Source of the DNA: Calliopsis andreniformis
Lineage: Eukaryota > Arthropoda > Insecta > Hymenoptera > Andrenidae
Reading direction: 5' to 3'
Length of the DNA stretch: 64,000 bases
NCBI RefSeq assembly: GCF_051401765.1
Contig: NW_027480438.1
Coordinates: forward strand, 7,192,001-7,256,000
Shown: positions 50,860 through 62,968 of the stretch, piece after piece
Position numbering within the stretch: the stretch's first letter is position 1
Layout: every line of letters begins with the position of its first letter
Notes under the pieces: model-generated
What the model was told of the DNA's origin: nothing
What the model saw: the letters and a program-made list of their open reading frames with translations, nothing else
Database searches by the model: none
Program-made: the position numbers and the translations under genes

Positions 50860-51690
50860 CCATCAATCCTCAATTCTCAATACTCAATAGAATATCCTGA
50901 ATTCTCAGGATTCAATACTCAAACCTCAACACTCAACCCTCAATCCACAATCCTCAATCCTCAATCCTCAATCTTCAATCCTCAAGACACAATCTTCAAA
51001 CCTCCATCCTCAATCCACAATCCTCAATCCTCAATCCTCAATCGTCAGGCTTCAATCCTCAATACTCAATCTTCAATCCTCAATCCTCAATCCTCATTCC
51101 TCAATCCTCATTCTTCAATCCTCAATACCCAATACTCAATCTTCAATCTTCAATCCTCAATCCTCAATTCTCAATCCTCAATCCTCAGTCCTCAGTCCTC
51201 AAACCTCAATCGTCAACCCTCAGCCCTCATCCTCAAACCTCAATCCTCAATCTTCAATCCTCAATCCTCAATCCTCATGCCTCAATCCTCAATCCTCAAT
51301 CTTCGATCCTCATTCTTCAATCCTCAATACCCAATCCTCAATCTTCAATCCTCAATCCTCAATCCTCAATTCTCAATCCTCAATCCTCAATCCTCAATCC
51401 TCAGATCTCAAACATCAATATTCAACCCTCAGTCCTCGTCCTCAATCCTCAATTCTCAATCCTCAATCCTCAATCTTCAATCATCAATATTCAATCTTCA
51501 ATCCTCAATTCTCAATCCTCAATCCTCAATCCTCAGACCTCAGGCATCAACACTCAAACCTCAGTCCTCGTCCTCAATCCACAACCCTCAATTCTCAATC
51601 CTCAATCTTCATTCATCAACATTCAACATTCTATCCTCAACCCTCAACCCTCAATCCTCAATCCTCAATCCTCAATCCTCAATCCTCAAT
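50860..51690 (+). repeat. 6.7-kb displaced duplication, left copy
   Basis: Matches about 57650 to 58470, first at displacement 6794 (hairpin core) and then at 6654. The 140-base step equals twenty 7-mers. Shared rare landmarks are AGACACAATC, the CATGCC at 51276 and 57930, and AACATTCAACATTC. Confidence 0.8.
50894..50911. repeat. Inverted repeat in hairpin core 2
   Basis: Perfect 7-base arms ATCCTGA and TCAGGAT with loop ATTC. The centre also forms an EcoRI-type GAATTC. Confidence 0.86.
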
Positions 51691-52222
51691 GTTCAATCCT
51701 CAACACCCAATCCTCAACCTTCAATCCTCAATCCTCAATCCTCAATCCTCAATCCTCAACCCTCAATCCTCTGTCCTCAAACCTCAATCCTGAATCCTCA
51801 ATACTGAATACTCAATCTTCAGCCCTCAGTCCTCAACAATCAGTTGTCAAACCTCAATCCTCAATAGAATGTCATCAATTCACAGTTTTCAATACTCAAT
51901 ACTCAATCTGCAATTTTCAAATCTCTATCCACAAACATCAATTCTCATCGCTCAAACATCAACACTCAGTCCCCAATCCTCAATATTCAATCCTCAATCC
52001 TCAATCCTCAATCCACAATCCTCAAACTTCAATCCTCAATACTCAATCTTCAATCCTCAATCCTCAATCCTCAATCCTCAATACTCAATCCTCGATCGTC
52101 AATCATCAATCCTCAATACTCAATGTTCAATCCTCAATCCTCAATCCTCAATCCTCAGTCCTCATTCTTCAATCCTCAATACCCAATCCTCAATCCGCAA
52201 TCCTCAATCCTCAATCCTCAAT
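51691..52222 (+). repeat. Satellite segment with standard core
   Basis: No gene. Main-type core at 51867 reading GAATGTCATC, then CGATCG near 52094 and CAATACCC modules, an arrangement otherwise seen in domain 1 (for example after 1718). It indicates domain-1 blocks interleaved with domain 2. Confidence 0.72.
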
Positions 52223-53580
52223 TCTCAATCCTCAATCCTCAGTCCTCAGTCCTCAAACCACAATCCTCAACCCTCAGCCCTGGTCCTCAATCCTCAATAT
52301 TCAATCCTCAATCCTCAATCTTCAATCCTCAATACTCAATCATCAATCCTCAATCCTCAGTCCTCAAACCTCAATTCTGAATCCTCAATCCTGAATCCTC
52401 AATCTTCAGCCCTCAGTCCTCAACAATCAGTTGTCAATCCTCAATCCTCAATAGAATATACTCAATTCACAGTTTTCAATACACAATACTCAATCTGCAA
52501 TCTTCAAATCTCTAACCACAAACATCAATTCTCATCACCCAACCCTCAACACTCAGTCCTCAATGTTCAATCCTCAATCCTCAATACTCAATCTTCAATC
52601 CTCCATCCTAAATCCTCAATCCTCAATCCTCAATCCTCAATCGTCAGGTTTCAATCCTCAATACCCAATCCTCGGTCTTCAATCTTCAATCCTCAATACT
52701 CAATTCTCAATCCTCAATCTTCAATCCTCAATACTCGATCTTCAATCCTCCATCCTCAATCCTCAATCCTCAATTCTCAATCCTCAATCGTCAGGCTTCA
52801 ATCATCAATACACAATCCTCGGTCTTCAATCTTCAATCCTCAATCCTCAATTCTCAATCCTCAATCCTCAATCCTCAATCGTCAGCCTTCAATCCTCAAT
52901 ACTCAATCTTCAATCCTCAATCCTCAATCCTCAATCCTCAAACCTCATTCTACAATCCTCAATACCCAATCCTCAATCTTCAATCCTCAATCCTCAATCC
53001 TCAATACTCAATCCTCAATCCTCAGTCCTCAATACTCAATTCTCAATCCTCAATCCTCAATTCTCAATACTCAACCATCAATCCTCAATTTTCAATACTC
53101 AATAGAATATCCTGAACTCTCAGGATTCAATACTCAAACCTCAACACTCAACCGTCAATCCTCAATCCTCAATCTTGAATCCTCAATACTCAATCCTCAA
53201 TACTCAATCCTCAATCCTGAATCCTTAATCCTCAATCCTCAATCCTCGGTCCTCAAACCTCATTCTATAATCCACAATACCCAATCCTCAATCTTCAACC
53301 CTCAATCCTCAATCCTCAATACTCAATACTCAATCCTCAGTCCTCAGTCCTCAAACCTCAGTCCTCAGCCCTCAGCCCTCATCCTCAACCCTCAATCCTA
53401 AATTCTCAACCCTCAAACATCAAACCTCAATCCTCAACCGTCAGTCCTCGTCCTCAATCCTCAACCCTCAATCCTCAATCCTCAAACTTCAATCCACAAT
53501 ACTCAATATTAAATCTTCATTCCTCAATCCTCAATCCTCAATCTTCAATCCTCAATCCTCAATCCTCAATCCTCAATCCT
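52223..53580 (+). repeat. Right copies of the 3.86- and 3.46-kb duplications
   Basis: 52223 to 52842 pairs with 48365 to 48980, about 52870 to 53020 with 49120 to 49275 (displacement 3748), and 53024 to 53580 with 49560 to 50115. The successive drops in displacement show that this copy lost internal stretches or the left one gained them. The second hairpin-type ACTC-loop core is at 53109. Confidence 0.8.
53109..53126. repeat. Inverted repeat in hairpin core 3 (ACTC loop)
   Basis: Perfect 7-base arms with loop ACTC, the same loop as at 49645, its partner in the 3.46-kb duplication. Confidence 0.85.
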
Positions 53581-54852
53581 CAGTCCTCAGTCCTCAAAAC
53601 TCAAACCTGAATCCTCAATCCTCAGACCTCAGGCATCAATACTCAACCCTCAGTCCTCGTCCTCAATCCACAAAGCTCAATCCTCAATCCTCAGTCTTCA
53701 TTCATCAATATTCAACCTTCTATCCTCAATCCTCAATCCTCAATCCTCAATCCTCAATGCTCAATCCTCTATCCTCAACCCTCAACCCTCAATCTTCAAT
53801 CCTCAATACTCAATCTGCAATCCTCAATCCTCAATCCTCAATCCTCAATCCTCATTGTTCAATCCTCAATACACAATCCTCAATCTTCAATCCTCAATCC
53901 TCAATCCTCAATCCTCAATCCTCATTCCTCAAGCCTCAACACCCAATCCTCAATCTTCAATCCTCAATCCTCAATCCTCAGAACTCAATCCTCAATCTTC
54001 AATTATCAATACTCAATCTTCAATCCTCAATCCTCAATCCTCAATCCTCAATCCTCATTCTTCAATGCTCAACACCCAATCCTCAATCTTCAATCCTCAA
54101 TCCTCAATCCTCAATTCTCAATCCTCAATCCTCAATCCTCAGACCTCAAACAGCAATACTCAACCATCAGTCCTCGTCCTCAATCCACAACCCTCAATCA
54201 TAGATTCTCAATCTTCAACCATCAATATTCAATCTTCAATCCTCAGTCCTCAATCCTCAATACACAACCCTCAATCTTCAATCCTCAATCCTCAATCCTC
54301 AATTCTCAATCCCCAATCCCCAGTCCTCAGTCCTCAAACCTCAATGCTCAAACCTTAGCCCACAACCTCAACGCTCAATCCTCGAACCTCAATCTTCAAT
54401 CCTCAATCCTCAGACCTCAATCCTCGATTCTCAATCTTCAATCCTCATTCTTCAATCCTCAACACCCAATCCTCAATCCTCAATCCTCAATCCTCAATCC
54501 TCATTCAACAATCCTCAATACCCAATCCTCAATCTTCAATCCTCAATCCTCAATCCTCAATTCTCAATCCTCAATCCTCAATCCTCAAACCTCATTCTAC
54601 AATCCTCAATACCCAATCCTCAATCTTCAATCCTCAATCCTCAATCCTCAATACTCAATCCTCAATCCTCAGTCCTCAGACCTCAAACATCAATACTCGA
54701 CCCTCAGTCCTCGTCCTCAATCCACAGCCCTCAATGCTCGATCCTCAACCTTCAATCATCAATATTCAATCTTCAATCCTCAATCCTCAATCCTCAATAC
54801 TCAATCCTCAATCTTCAACCCTCAATCCTCAATTCTTAATACTCAATAGATT

Positions 54853-54870
54853 ATCCTGAATTCTCAGGAT
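54853..54870. repeat. Inverted repeat in hairpin core 4
   Basis: Perfect 7-base arms with loop ATTC. The upstream unit reads AATAGATT instead of AATAGAAT, so the flank varies while the arms do not. Confidence 0.85.
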
Positions 54871-55155
54871 TCAATACTCAAACCTCAACACTCAACCCTC
54901 AATCCTAAATCCTCAATCCTTCATCCTCAATCCTGAACCCTCAGAACTCAATCTTCAATACTCCATCCTCATTCATCAATCCTCAATCGTCAATCCTCAA
55001 CCCTCAATCCTCAACCCTCAATCCTCAATCTTCAATCATCAATATTCAATCTTCAATCCTCAATCCTCAATCCTCGATACTCAATCCTCAATCGTCTTTC
55101 CTCAATCCTCAATACTCAACCATCAATCCTCAATTCTCTATACTCAATAGAATAT

Positions 55156-55169
55156 CCTGAATTCTCAGG
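55156..55169. repeat. Shortened inverted repeat in hairpin core 5
   Basis: Only 5-base arms CCTGA and TCAGG with loop ATTC, because the unit reads TCAGGTT instead of TCAGGAT. It is intermediate between the ACAGGTT of some standard cores and the full hairpin. Confidence 0.83.
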
Positions 55170-55496
55170 TTTCAATACTCAAACCTCAACACTCAACCCT
55201 CAATCCTCAATCCTCAATCCTCAATCCTTCAATCTTCAATCCACAATACTCAATCTTCAATCCTCCATCCTCAATCCTCAATCCTCAATCCTCAATCCTC
55301 AGACCTCAAACATCAATGCTCAACCCTCAGTCCTCGTCCTCAATCCACAACCCTCAATCCTCGATCCTCAATCTTCAGTCATCAATATTCAATCTTCAAT
55401 CCTCAATCCTCAATCCTCAATACTCAATCCTCAATCCTCAATCCTCAATCCCCAATACTCAACCATCAATCCTCAATTCTAAATACTCAATAGAAT

Positions 55497-55514
55497 ATCC
55501 TGAATTCTCAGGAT
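55497..55514. repeat. Inverted repeat in hairpin core 6
   Basis: Perfect 7-base arms with loop ATTC. Downstream reads CAACACTCAACACTC, one unit different from its neighbours. Confidence 0.85.
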
Positions 55515-56389
55515 TCAATACTCAAACCTCAACACTCAACACTCAATCCTCATTCCTCAATCCTCAATCCTCAATCTTCAATCCTCAATACTCAATCTTC
55601 AATCCTCCATCCTCAATCCTCAATCCTCAATCCTCAATCCTCAATCGTCAGGCTTCAATCCTCAATACCCAATCCTCAGTCTTCAATCTTCAATCCTCAA
55701 TCCTCAATTCTCAATCCTCAATCCTCAATTCTCAGTCCTCAGCCCTCAAACCTCAATTCTCAACCCTCAGACCTCATCCTCAATCCTCAATTATCAGTCC
55801 TCAATCCTCAATATTCAATCCTCAATACTCAATCTTCAATCCTCAATCCTCGGTCGTCAAACCTCAATTCTGAATCCTCAATACCCAATATTCAACCTTC
55901 ACTCCTCATTCCTCAATACTCAACTATCAATCCTCAATTCTCAATACTCAATCCTCAATCCCCAATCTTCAATCCTCAATACTCAATCTTCAATCCTCAA
56001 TCCTCAATCCTCAATCCTCTGTGCGCAATCCTCGATCCTCAATCCTCAACCCTCAATCTTCAATACTCATTCTTGAATCCTCAACACCCAATCCTCAATC
56101 CTCAATCTTCAATCCTCAATACTCAATATTCAATCCTCAATCCTCAATTCTCAATTCTCAATCTTCAATCCTCAATCCTCAATCCTCAATCCTCAATCCT
56201 CAATCCTCAATCCTCATTCTTCAATCCTCAATACCCAATCCTCAATCTTCAATCCTCAATCCTCTATCCTCAATTCTCAATCCTCAGTCCTCAGTCCTCA
56301 GTCCTCAAACCTCAACCCTCAAACCTCAGCCCTCATCCTCAATCCTCAATACTCAATCCTCAATCCTCAATCCTCAATCCTCAATCCTC

Positions 56390-56610
56390 AATCTGCAATC
56401 CTCAATAATCAATCTTCAATCCTCAACTCTCAATCCTCAATCCTGAATCATGAATCCTCAATCGCCAGTCTTCAATCCTCAATACTCAATCTTCAATCCT
56501 CAATCCTCAATCCTCAGTCCTCAAACCTCATTCTACAATCCTCAATACCCAATCCTCAATCTTCAGTCCTCAATACTCAATCCTCAATACTCAATCCTCA
56601 ATCCTCAGTC
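56390..56610 (+). repeat. 810-bp displaced repeat, left copy
   Basis: Matches 57200 to 57420 at displacement 810, marked by AATAATCAATCTTC, CAACTCTC and TCGCCAGTC. Differences seen: CATGAATCC near 56449 (CATCAATCC there) and one CTCAATC to CTCGATC change. Confidence 0.8.
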
Positions 56611-56629
56611 CTCAGTCCTCAATCCTCAA

Positions 56630-57010
56630 TCCTCAATCCTCAATCCTCAATCCTCAATACTCAATATTCAATCCACAATACTCAATCTTCAATCCTCAAT
56701 CCTCAATCCTCAATCCTCAATCCTCAACCCTCAGTCCTCATACTCAATTCTCAATTCTCAATCCTCAATCCTCAATCTTCAATCTTCAATCCTCAATAAC
56801 CAATCTCCAATCCTAGATCCTCAATACCCAATACTCAATCCTTAATCCTCAGCCTTCAATCCTCAATCCCCAGTCCTCAATATTCAATCCTCAATGCTCA
56901 ATCCTCAATCCTCAATCCTCAGTCCTCAATCCCCCATCCTCAGTCCCCAAACTTCAATCCTCAACCGTCAGTCCTCGTCCTCAATACTCAACACTCAATC
57001 CTCAATCCTC
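56630..57010 (+). repeat. 3.08-kb displaced repeat, left copy
   Basis: Matches about 59714 to 60094 at displacement 3084. Landmarks are AATCTCCAATC, CCTTAATCCTCAGCCTTC and CCGTCAGTCCTCG. The right copy reads CATCGATCC where this one reads CCTAGATCC. Confidence 0.8.
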
Positions 57011-57649
57011 AATCTTCAATCCTCAATACTCAATATTCAATCCTCAATCCTCAATTCTCAATCCTCAATCTTCAATCCTCAATCCTCAATCCTCAATCCT
57101 CAATCCTCATTCTTCAATCCTCAATACCCAATCCTCAATCTTCAATCCTCAGTCCTCAATACTCAATCCTCAATCCTCAATCCTCAATCCTCAATCCTCA
57201 ATCTTCAATCCTCAATAATCAATCTTCAATCCTCAACTCTCAATCCTCAATCCTGAATCATCAATCCTCAATCGCCAGTCTTCAATCCTCAATACTCGAT
57301 CTTCAATCCTCAATCCTCAATCCTCAGTCCTCAAACCTCATTCTACAATCCTCAATACCCAATCCTCAATCTTCAGTCCTCAATACTCAATCCTCAATAC
57401 TCAATCCTCAATCCTCAGTCCTCAGACCTCAAACCTCAATCCTCAACCCTCAGCCCTCATCCTCAACCCTCAATCCTAAATTCTCAACCCCCAAACATCA
57501 AACCTCAATCCTCAACCGTCAGTCCTCGTCCTTAGTCCACAACCCTCAATCCTCGATCCTCAAACTTCAATCCTCAATACTCAATATTCAGTCCTCAATC
57601 CTCAATCCTCAATCCTCAATCCTCAATCCTAAACCTCAATCCTCAATAC

Positions 57650-58470
57650 TCAACCATCAATCCTCAATTCTCAATACTCAATAGAATATCCTGAATTCTC
57701 AGGATTCAATACTCAAACCTCAACACTCAACCCTCAATCCACAATCCTCAATCCTCAATCCTCAATCTTCAATCCTCGAGACACAATCTTCAATCTTCAA
57801 TCTTCAATCCTCAATCCTCAATTCTCAATCCTCAATGCTCAGTCCTCAGTCCTCAAACCTCAATCGTCAACCCTCAGCCCTCATCCTCAATCCTCAATCC
57901 TCAATCTTCATTCCTCAATCCTCAATCCTCATGCCTCAATCCTCAATCCTCAATCTTCGATCCTCATTCTTCAATCCTCAATACCCAATCCTCAATCTTC
58001 AATCCTCAATCCTCAATCCTCAATTCTCAATCCTCAATCCTCAATCCTTAATCCTCAGATCTCAAACATCAATATTCAACCCTCAGTCCTCGTCCTCAAT
58101 CCACAAACCTCAATCCTCAATCCTCAAACTTCAATCATCAATATTCAATCTTCAATCCTCAATTCTCAATCCTCAATCCTCAATCCTCAATCCTCAATCT
58201 TCAATCCTCAATACTCAATCTTCGATCCTCAATCCTCAATACTCAATACTCAATCCTCATTCTTCAATCCTCAATACCCAATCCTCAATCTTCAATCCTC
58301 AACCCTCAATCCTCAGTTCGCAATCCTCAATCCTCAATCCTCAGACCTCAGGCATCAACACTCAAACCTCAGTCCTCGTCCTCAATCCACAACCCTCAAT
58401 TCTCAATCCTCAATCTTCATTCATCAACATTCAACATTCTATCCTCAACCCTCAACCCTCAATCCTCCAT
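57650..58470 (+). repeat. 6.7-kb displaced duplication, right copy
   Basis: Partner of 50860 to 51690. It contains the hairpin core at 57688, CATGCC at 57930 and AACATTCAACATTC near 58430. Between 58471 and 59174 follow plain 7-mers and the ATACTC core at 58752 (58702 to 58854, 153 bp, starting CTTCTG). Confidence 0.79.
57688..57705. repeat. Inverted repeat in hairpin core 7
   Basis: Perfect 7-base arms with loop ATTC; partner of 50894 in the 6.7-kb duplication. Confidence 0.86.
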
Positions 58471-59174
58471 CCCCAATCCTCAATCCTCAATCCTCAGTCC
58501 TCAAACCTCAATCTTCAATCCTCAATACTCAATCTTCAATCCTCAATCCTCAATCCTCAATCCCCAATGTTCAATGCGCAATACCCAATCCTCAATCTTC
58601 AATCCTCGACACTCAATCCTCAATCCTGAATCCTCAACCCTCAATCCTCAATCCTCAGTCCTCAAACATCAAACCTGAATCCTCAATCCTGAATCCTCAA
58701 TCTTCTGACCTCAGTCCTCAACAATCAGTTGTCAATCCTCAATCCTCAATAGAATATACTCAATTCACAGATTTCAATACACAATACTCAATCTGCAATC
58801 TTCAAATCTCTATCCACAAACATCAATTCTCATCACCCAACCCTCAACACTCAGTCCTCAATGTTCAATCCTCAATCCTCAATACTCAATCTTCAATCCT
58901 CCATCCTAAATCCTCAATCCTCAATCCTCAATCCTCAAACCTCATTCTACAATCCTCAATACCCAATCCTCAATCTTCAATCCTCAATACTCAATCCTCA
59001 ATTCTCAATCCTCAATCCTCAATCCTCAGACCTCAAACATCAATACTCAACCCTCAGTCCTCGTCGTCAATCCACAACCATCAATCCTCAATCCTCAATC
59101 TTCAATCATCAATATTCAATATTCAGTACTCAATCCTAAATCCTCAATCCTCAATCCTCAATCCTCAATTTTCG

Positions 59175-59419
59175 ATCCGCAATACCCAATCCTCAATCTT
59201 CAATCCTCAATCCTCAATCCTCAATCCTCAATCCTCGATCCTCAATCCTCAATCCTCAGTCCTCAAAACTCAAACCTGAATCCTGAATCCTGAATCGTCA
59301 ACCTTCAGAACTCAGTCCTTAACAATCAGTTGTCAATTCTCAATCCTCAATTCTCAGTCCTCAGCCCTCAAACCTCAATCATCAACCCTCAGACCTCATC
59401 CTCAATTCTCAATTATCAA
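59175..59419 (+). repeat. 4.58-kb displaced repeat, left copy
   Basis: Matches 63756 to 64000 at displacement 4581, up to the last base of the window. Rare landmarks are three successive CTGAATCC-type units, CAGAACTCAG and AACAATCAGTTGTCAATTC. The last looks like a truncated standard core lacking the GAATAT part. Confidence 0.8.
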
Positions 59420-59614
59420 TCCTCAAACCTCATTCTACAATGCTCAATACCCAATCCTCAATCTTCAACACTCAATCCTCGATCCTCAAACTTCAATCCT
59501 CAATACTCAATATTGAATCCTCAATCCTCAATCCTCAATCCTCAATCCTCAATCCTCAATCCTCAATCCTCAATACTCAACCATCAATCCTCAATTCTCA
59601 ATACTCAATAGAAT

Positions 59615-59632
59615 ATCCTGAATTCTCAGGAT
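59615..59632. repeat. Inverted repeat in hairpin core 8
   Basis: Perfect 7-base arms with loop ATTC. The following unit reads CAACACTC instead of CAATACTC. Confidence 0.85.
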
Positions 59633-60085
59633 TCAACACTCAAACCTCAACACTCAACCCTCAATCCACAATCCTCAATCCTCAATCCTCAATCTTCAAT
59701 CCTCAATACTCAATCCTCAATCCTCAATCCTCAATCCTCAATACTCAATATTCAATCCACAATACTCAATCTTCAATCCTCAATCCTCAATCCTCAATCC
59801 TCAATCCTCAACCCTCAGTCCTCATACTCAATTCTCAATTCTCAATCCTCAATCCTCAATCCTCAATCTTCAATCCTCAATAATCAATCTCCAATCATCG
59901 ATCCTCAATACCCAATCCTCAATCCTTAATCCTCAGCCTTCAATCCTCAATCCCCAGTCCTCAATATTCAATCCTCAATTCTCAATCCTCAATCCTCAAT
60001 CCTCAGTCCTCAATCCCCAATCCTCATTCCCCAAACCTCAATCCTCAACCGTCGGTCCTCGTCCTCAATACTCAACACTCAATCC

Positions 60086-61502
60086 TCAATCCTCAATCTT
60101 CAATCCTCAATACTCATTCTTCAATCCTCAATACCCAATCCTCAATCTTCAATCCTCAATCCTCTATCCTCAATTCTCAATCCTCAGTCCTCAGTCCTCA
60201 GTCCTCAAACCTCAACCCTCAAACGTCAGCCCTCATCCTCAATCCTCAATACTCAATCCTCAATCCTCAATCCTCAATCTTCAATCATCAATATTCAATC
60301 TTCAATCCTCAATCCTCAATCCTCAATACTCAATCCTCAATCCTCAATCCTCAATCTTCAATCCTCAATCCTCAGTCCTCAAACCTCAATTCTGAATCCT
60401 CAATCCTGAATCCTCATTCTTCAGACCTCAGACCTGAACAATCAGATGTCAATCCTCTATCCTCAATACAATATCATCAATTCACAGTTTTCAATACTCA
60501 ATACTCAATCTGCAATCTTCAAATTTCTATCCACAAACATCAATACTCATCACTCAACCCTCAACACTCAGTCCCCAATCCTCAATCTTCAATCCTCAAT
60601 CCTCAATCCTCAATTCTCAATCCTCAATCTTCAATCCTCAATACTCAATCCTCAATACTCAATCATCAATCCTGAATCCTCAATCCTCAATCCTCAATTT
60701 TCAATCTTCAATACTCAATCTTCAATCCTCAATCCTCAATCCTCAATCCTCAATCCTCAATCGCCAGTCTTCAATCCTCAAAACTCAATCTTCAATACTC
60801 AATCCTCTATCCTCAGTCCTCAAACCTCATTCTACAATCCTCAATACCCAATCCTCAATCTTCAATCCTCAATACTCAATCCTCAATACTCAATCCTCAA
60901 TCCTCAGTCCTCAGTCCTCAAACCTCAATCCTCAACCCTCAGCCCTCATCCTCAACCCTCAATCCTAAATTCTCAACCCTCAAACCTCAAACCTCAATCC
61001 TCAACCGTCAGTCCTCGTCCTCAATCCACAACCCTCAATCCTCGATCCTCAAACTTCAATCCTCAATACTCAATATTCAATCCTCAATCCTCAATCCTCA
61101 ATCCTCAATCCTCAATCCTCAATTCTCAATCCTCAATCTTCAATCCTCAATCCTCAATCCTCAGACCTCAATCCTCACTCTTCAATCCTCAATACTCAAT
61201 CTTCAATCCTCAATCCTCAATCCCCAATCCTCATTCTTCAATCCTCAGCACCCAATCCTCAATCTTCAATCCTCAATCCTCAATCCTCAATTCTCAATCC
61301 TCAATCCTCAATCCCCAATCCTGAATCCTCAGACCTCAAACATCAATACTCAACCCTCAGTCCTCGTCCTCAATCCACAAGCCTCAATCCTCGATCCTCA
61401 ATCTTCAATCATCAATATTCAATCTCCAATCCTCAATCCTCAATCCTCAATACTCAATCCTCAATCCTCAATCCTCAATCCTCAATACTCAACCATCAAT
61501 CC
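60086..61502 (+). repeat. 1.42-kb tandem duplication, first unit
   Basis: Repeats immediately at 61503 at displacement 1417, rising to 1424 after one extra 7-mer in the run before TCGCCAGTC (60762 versus 62186). Only scattered single-base differences were seen (for example AACAATC versus AGCAATC near 61857, and CAAGCC versus CAACAC near 61380). It is a true head-to-tail tandem copy and among the youngest events here. Confidence 0.88.
60419..60571 (+). repeat. 153-bp core, CAGATGTC subclass (exemplar)
   Basis: This domain-2 form has CAGACCTCAGACCTGAACAATC, then CAGATGTC and TCCTCTATCC, where the standard core has CAGTTGTC and plain 7-mers. Four copies are anchored at 50178, 60469, 61886 and 63402. 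The two middle ones read AATACAATATC and are the two halves of the 1.42-kb tandem duplication. Length is 153 bp in the three copies measured. Confidence 0.84.
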
Positions 61503-62935
61503 TCAATCCTCAATCTTCAATCCTCAATACTCATTCTTCAATCCTCAATACCCAATCCTCAATCTTCAATCCTCAATCCTCTATCCTCAATTCTCAATCC
61601 TCAGTCCTCAGTCCTCAGTCCTCAAACCTCAACCCTCAAACGTCAGCCCTCATCCTCAATCCTCAATACTCAATCCTCAATCCTCAATCCTCAATCTTCA
61701 ATCATCAATATTCAATCTTCAATCCTCAATCCTCAATCCTCAATACTCAATCCTCAATCCTCAATCCTCAATCTTCAATCCTCAATCCTCAGTCCTCAAA
61801 CCTCAATTCTGAATCCTCAATCCTGAATCCTCAATCTTCAGACCTCAGACCTGAGCAATCAGATGTCAATCCTCTATCCTCAATACAATATCATCAATTC
61901 ACAGTTTTCAATACTCAATACTCAATCTGCAATCTTCAAATTTCTATCCACAAACATCAATACTCATCACTCAACCCTCAACACTCAGTCCCCAATCCTC
62001 AATCTTCAATCCTCAATCCTCAATCCTCAATTCTCAATCCTCAATCTTCAATCCTCAATACTCAATCCTCAATACTCAATCATCAATCCTGAATCCTCAA
62101 TCCTCAATCCTCAATTTTCAATCTTCAATACTCAATCTTCAATCCTCAATCCTCAATCCTCAATCCTCAATCCTCAATCCTCAATCGCCAGTCTTCAATC
62201 CTCAAAACTCAATCTTCAATCCTCAATCCTCTATCCTCAGTCCTCAAACCTCATTCTACAATCCTCAATACCCAATCCTCAATCTTCAATCCTCAATACT
62301 CAATCCTCAATACTCAATCCTCAATCCTCAGTCCTCAGTCCTCAAACCTCAATCCTCAACCCTCAGCCCTCATCCTCAACCCTCAATCCTAAATTCTCAA
62401 CCCTCAAACCTCAAACCTCAATCCTCAACCGTCAGTCCTCGTCCTCAATCCACAACCCTCAATCCTCGATCCTCAAACTTCAATCCTCAATACTCAATAT
62501 TCAATCCTCAATCCTCAATCCTCAATCCTCAATCCTCAATCCTCAATTCTCAATCCTCAATCTTCAATCCTCAATCCTCAATCCTCAGACCTCAATCCTC
62601 ACTCTTCAATCCTCAATACTCAATCTTCAATCCTCAATCCTCAATCCCCAATCCTCATTCTTCAATCCTCAACACCCAATCCTCAATCTTCAATCCTCAA
62701 TCCTCAATCCTCAATTCTCAATCCTCAATCCTCAATCCCCAATCCTCAATCCTCAGACCTCAAACATCAATACTCAACCCTCAGTCCTCGTCCTCAATCC
62801 ACAACACTCAATCCTCGATCCTCAATCTTCAATCATCAATATTCAATCTCCAATCCTCAATCCTCAATCCTCAATACTCAATCCTCAATCCTCAATCCTC
62901 AATCCTCAATACTCAACCATCAATCCTCAATCCTC
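61503..62935 (+). repeat. 1.42-kb tandem duplication, second unit
   Basis: Second head-to-tail copy, one 7-mer longer. It runs on into the hairpin core at 62951, which the first unit lacks at its right end. That places the exchange point in the plain 7-mers just before the core. A third, more diverged partial relative (core at 63402) follows near 63280 to 63750. Confidence 0.87.
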
Positions 62936-62950
62936 AATACTCAATAGAAT

Positions 62951-62968
62951 ATCCTGAATTCTCAGGAT
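62951..62968. repeat. Inverted repeat in hairpin core 9
   Basis: Perfect 7-base arms with loop ATTC, at the right edge of the second 1.42-kb tandem unit. Confidence 0.85.

Larger units (their letters stand above)
53581..56389 (+). repeat. Mosaic satellite segment with three hairpin cores
   Basis: No gene and no standard core. Hairpin cores lie at 54853, 55156 and 55497, about 300 to 340 bases apart, the tightest cluster in the window. Between them are CATCAATATTC modules and TCGTCC landmarks. The rest is plain 7-mers and CAATACCC or CAACACCC modules. Confidence 0.74.

Noticed and set aside
51869..53401. 510-codon open frame
   Set aside because: Same cause. It crosses several block junctions and a hairpin core with no change in peptide type, so it follows the satellite and not a gene.
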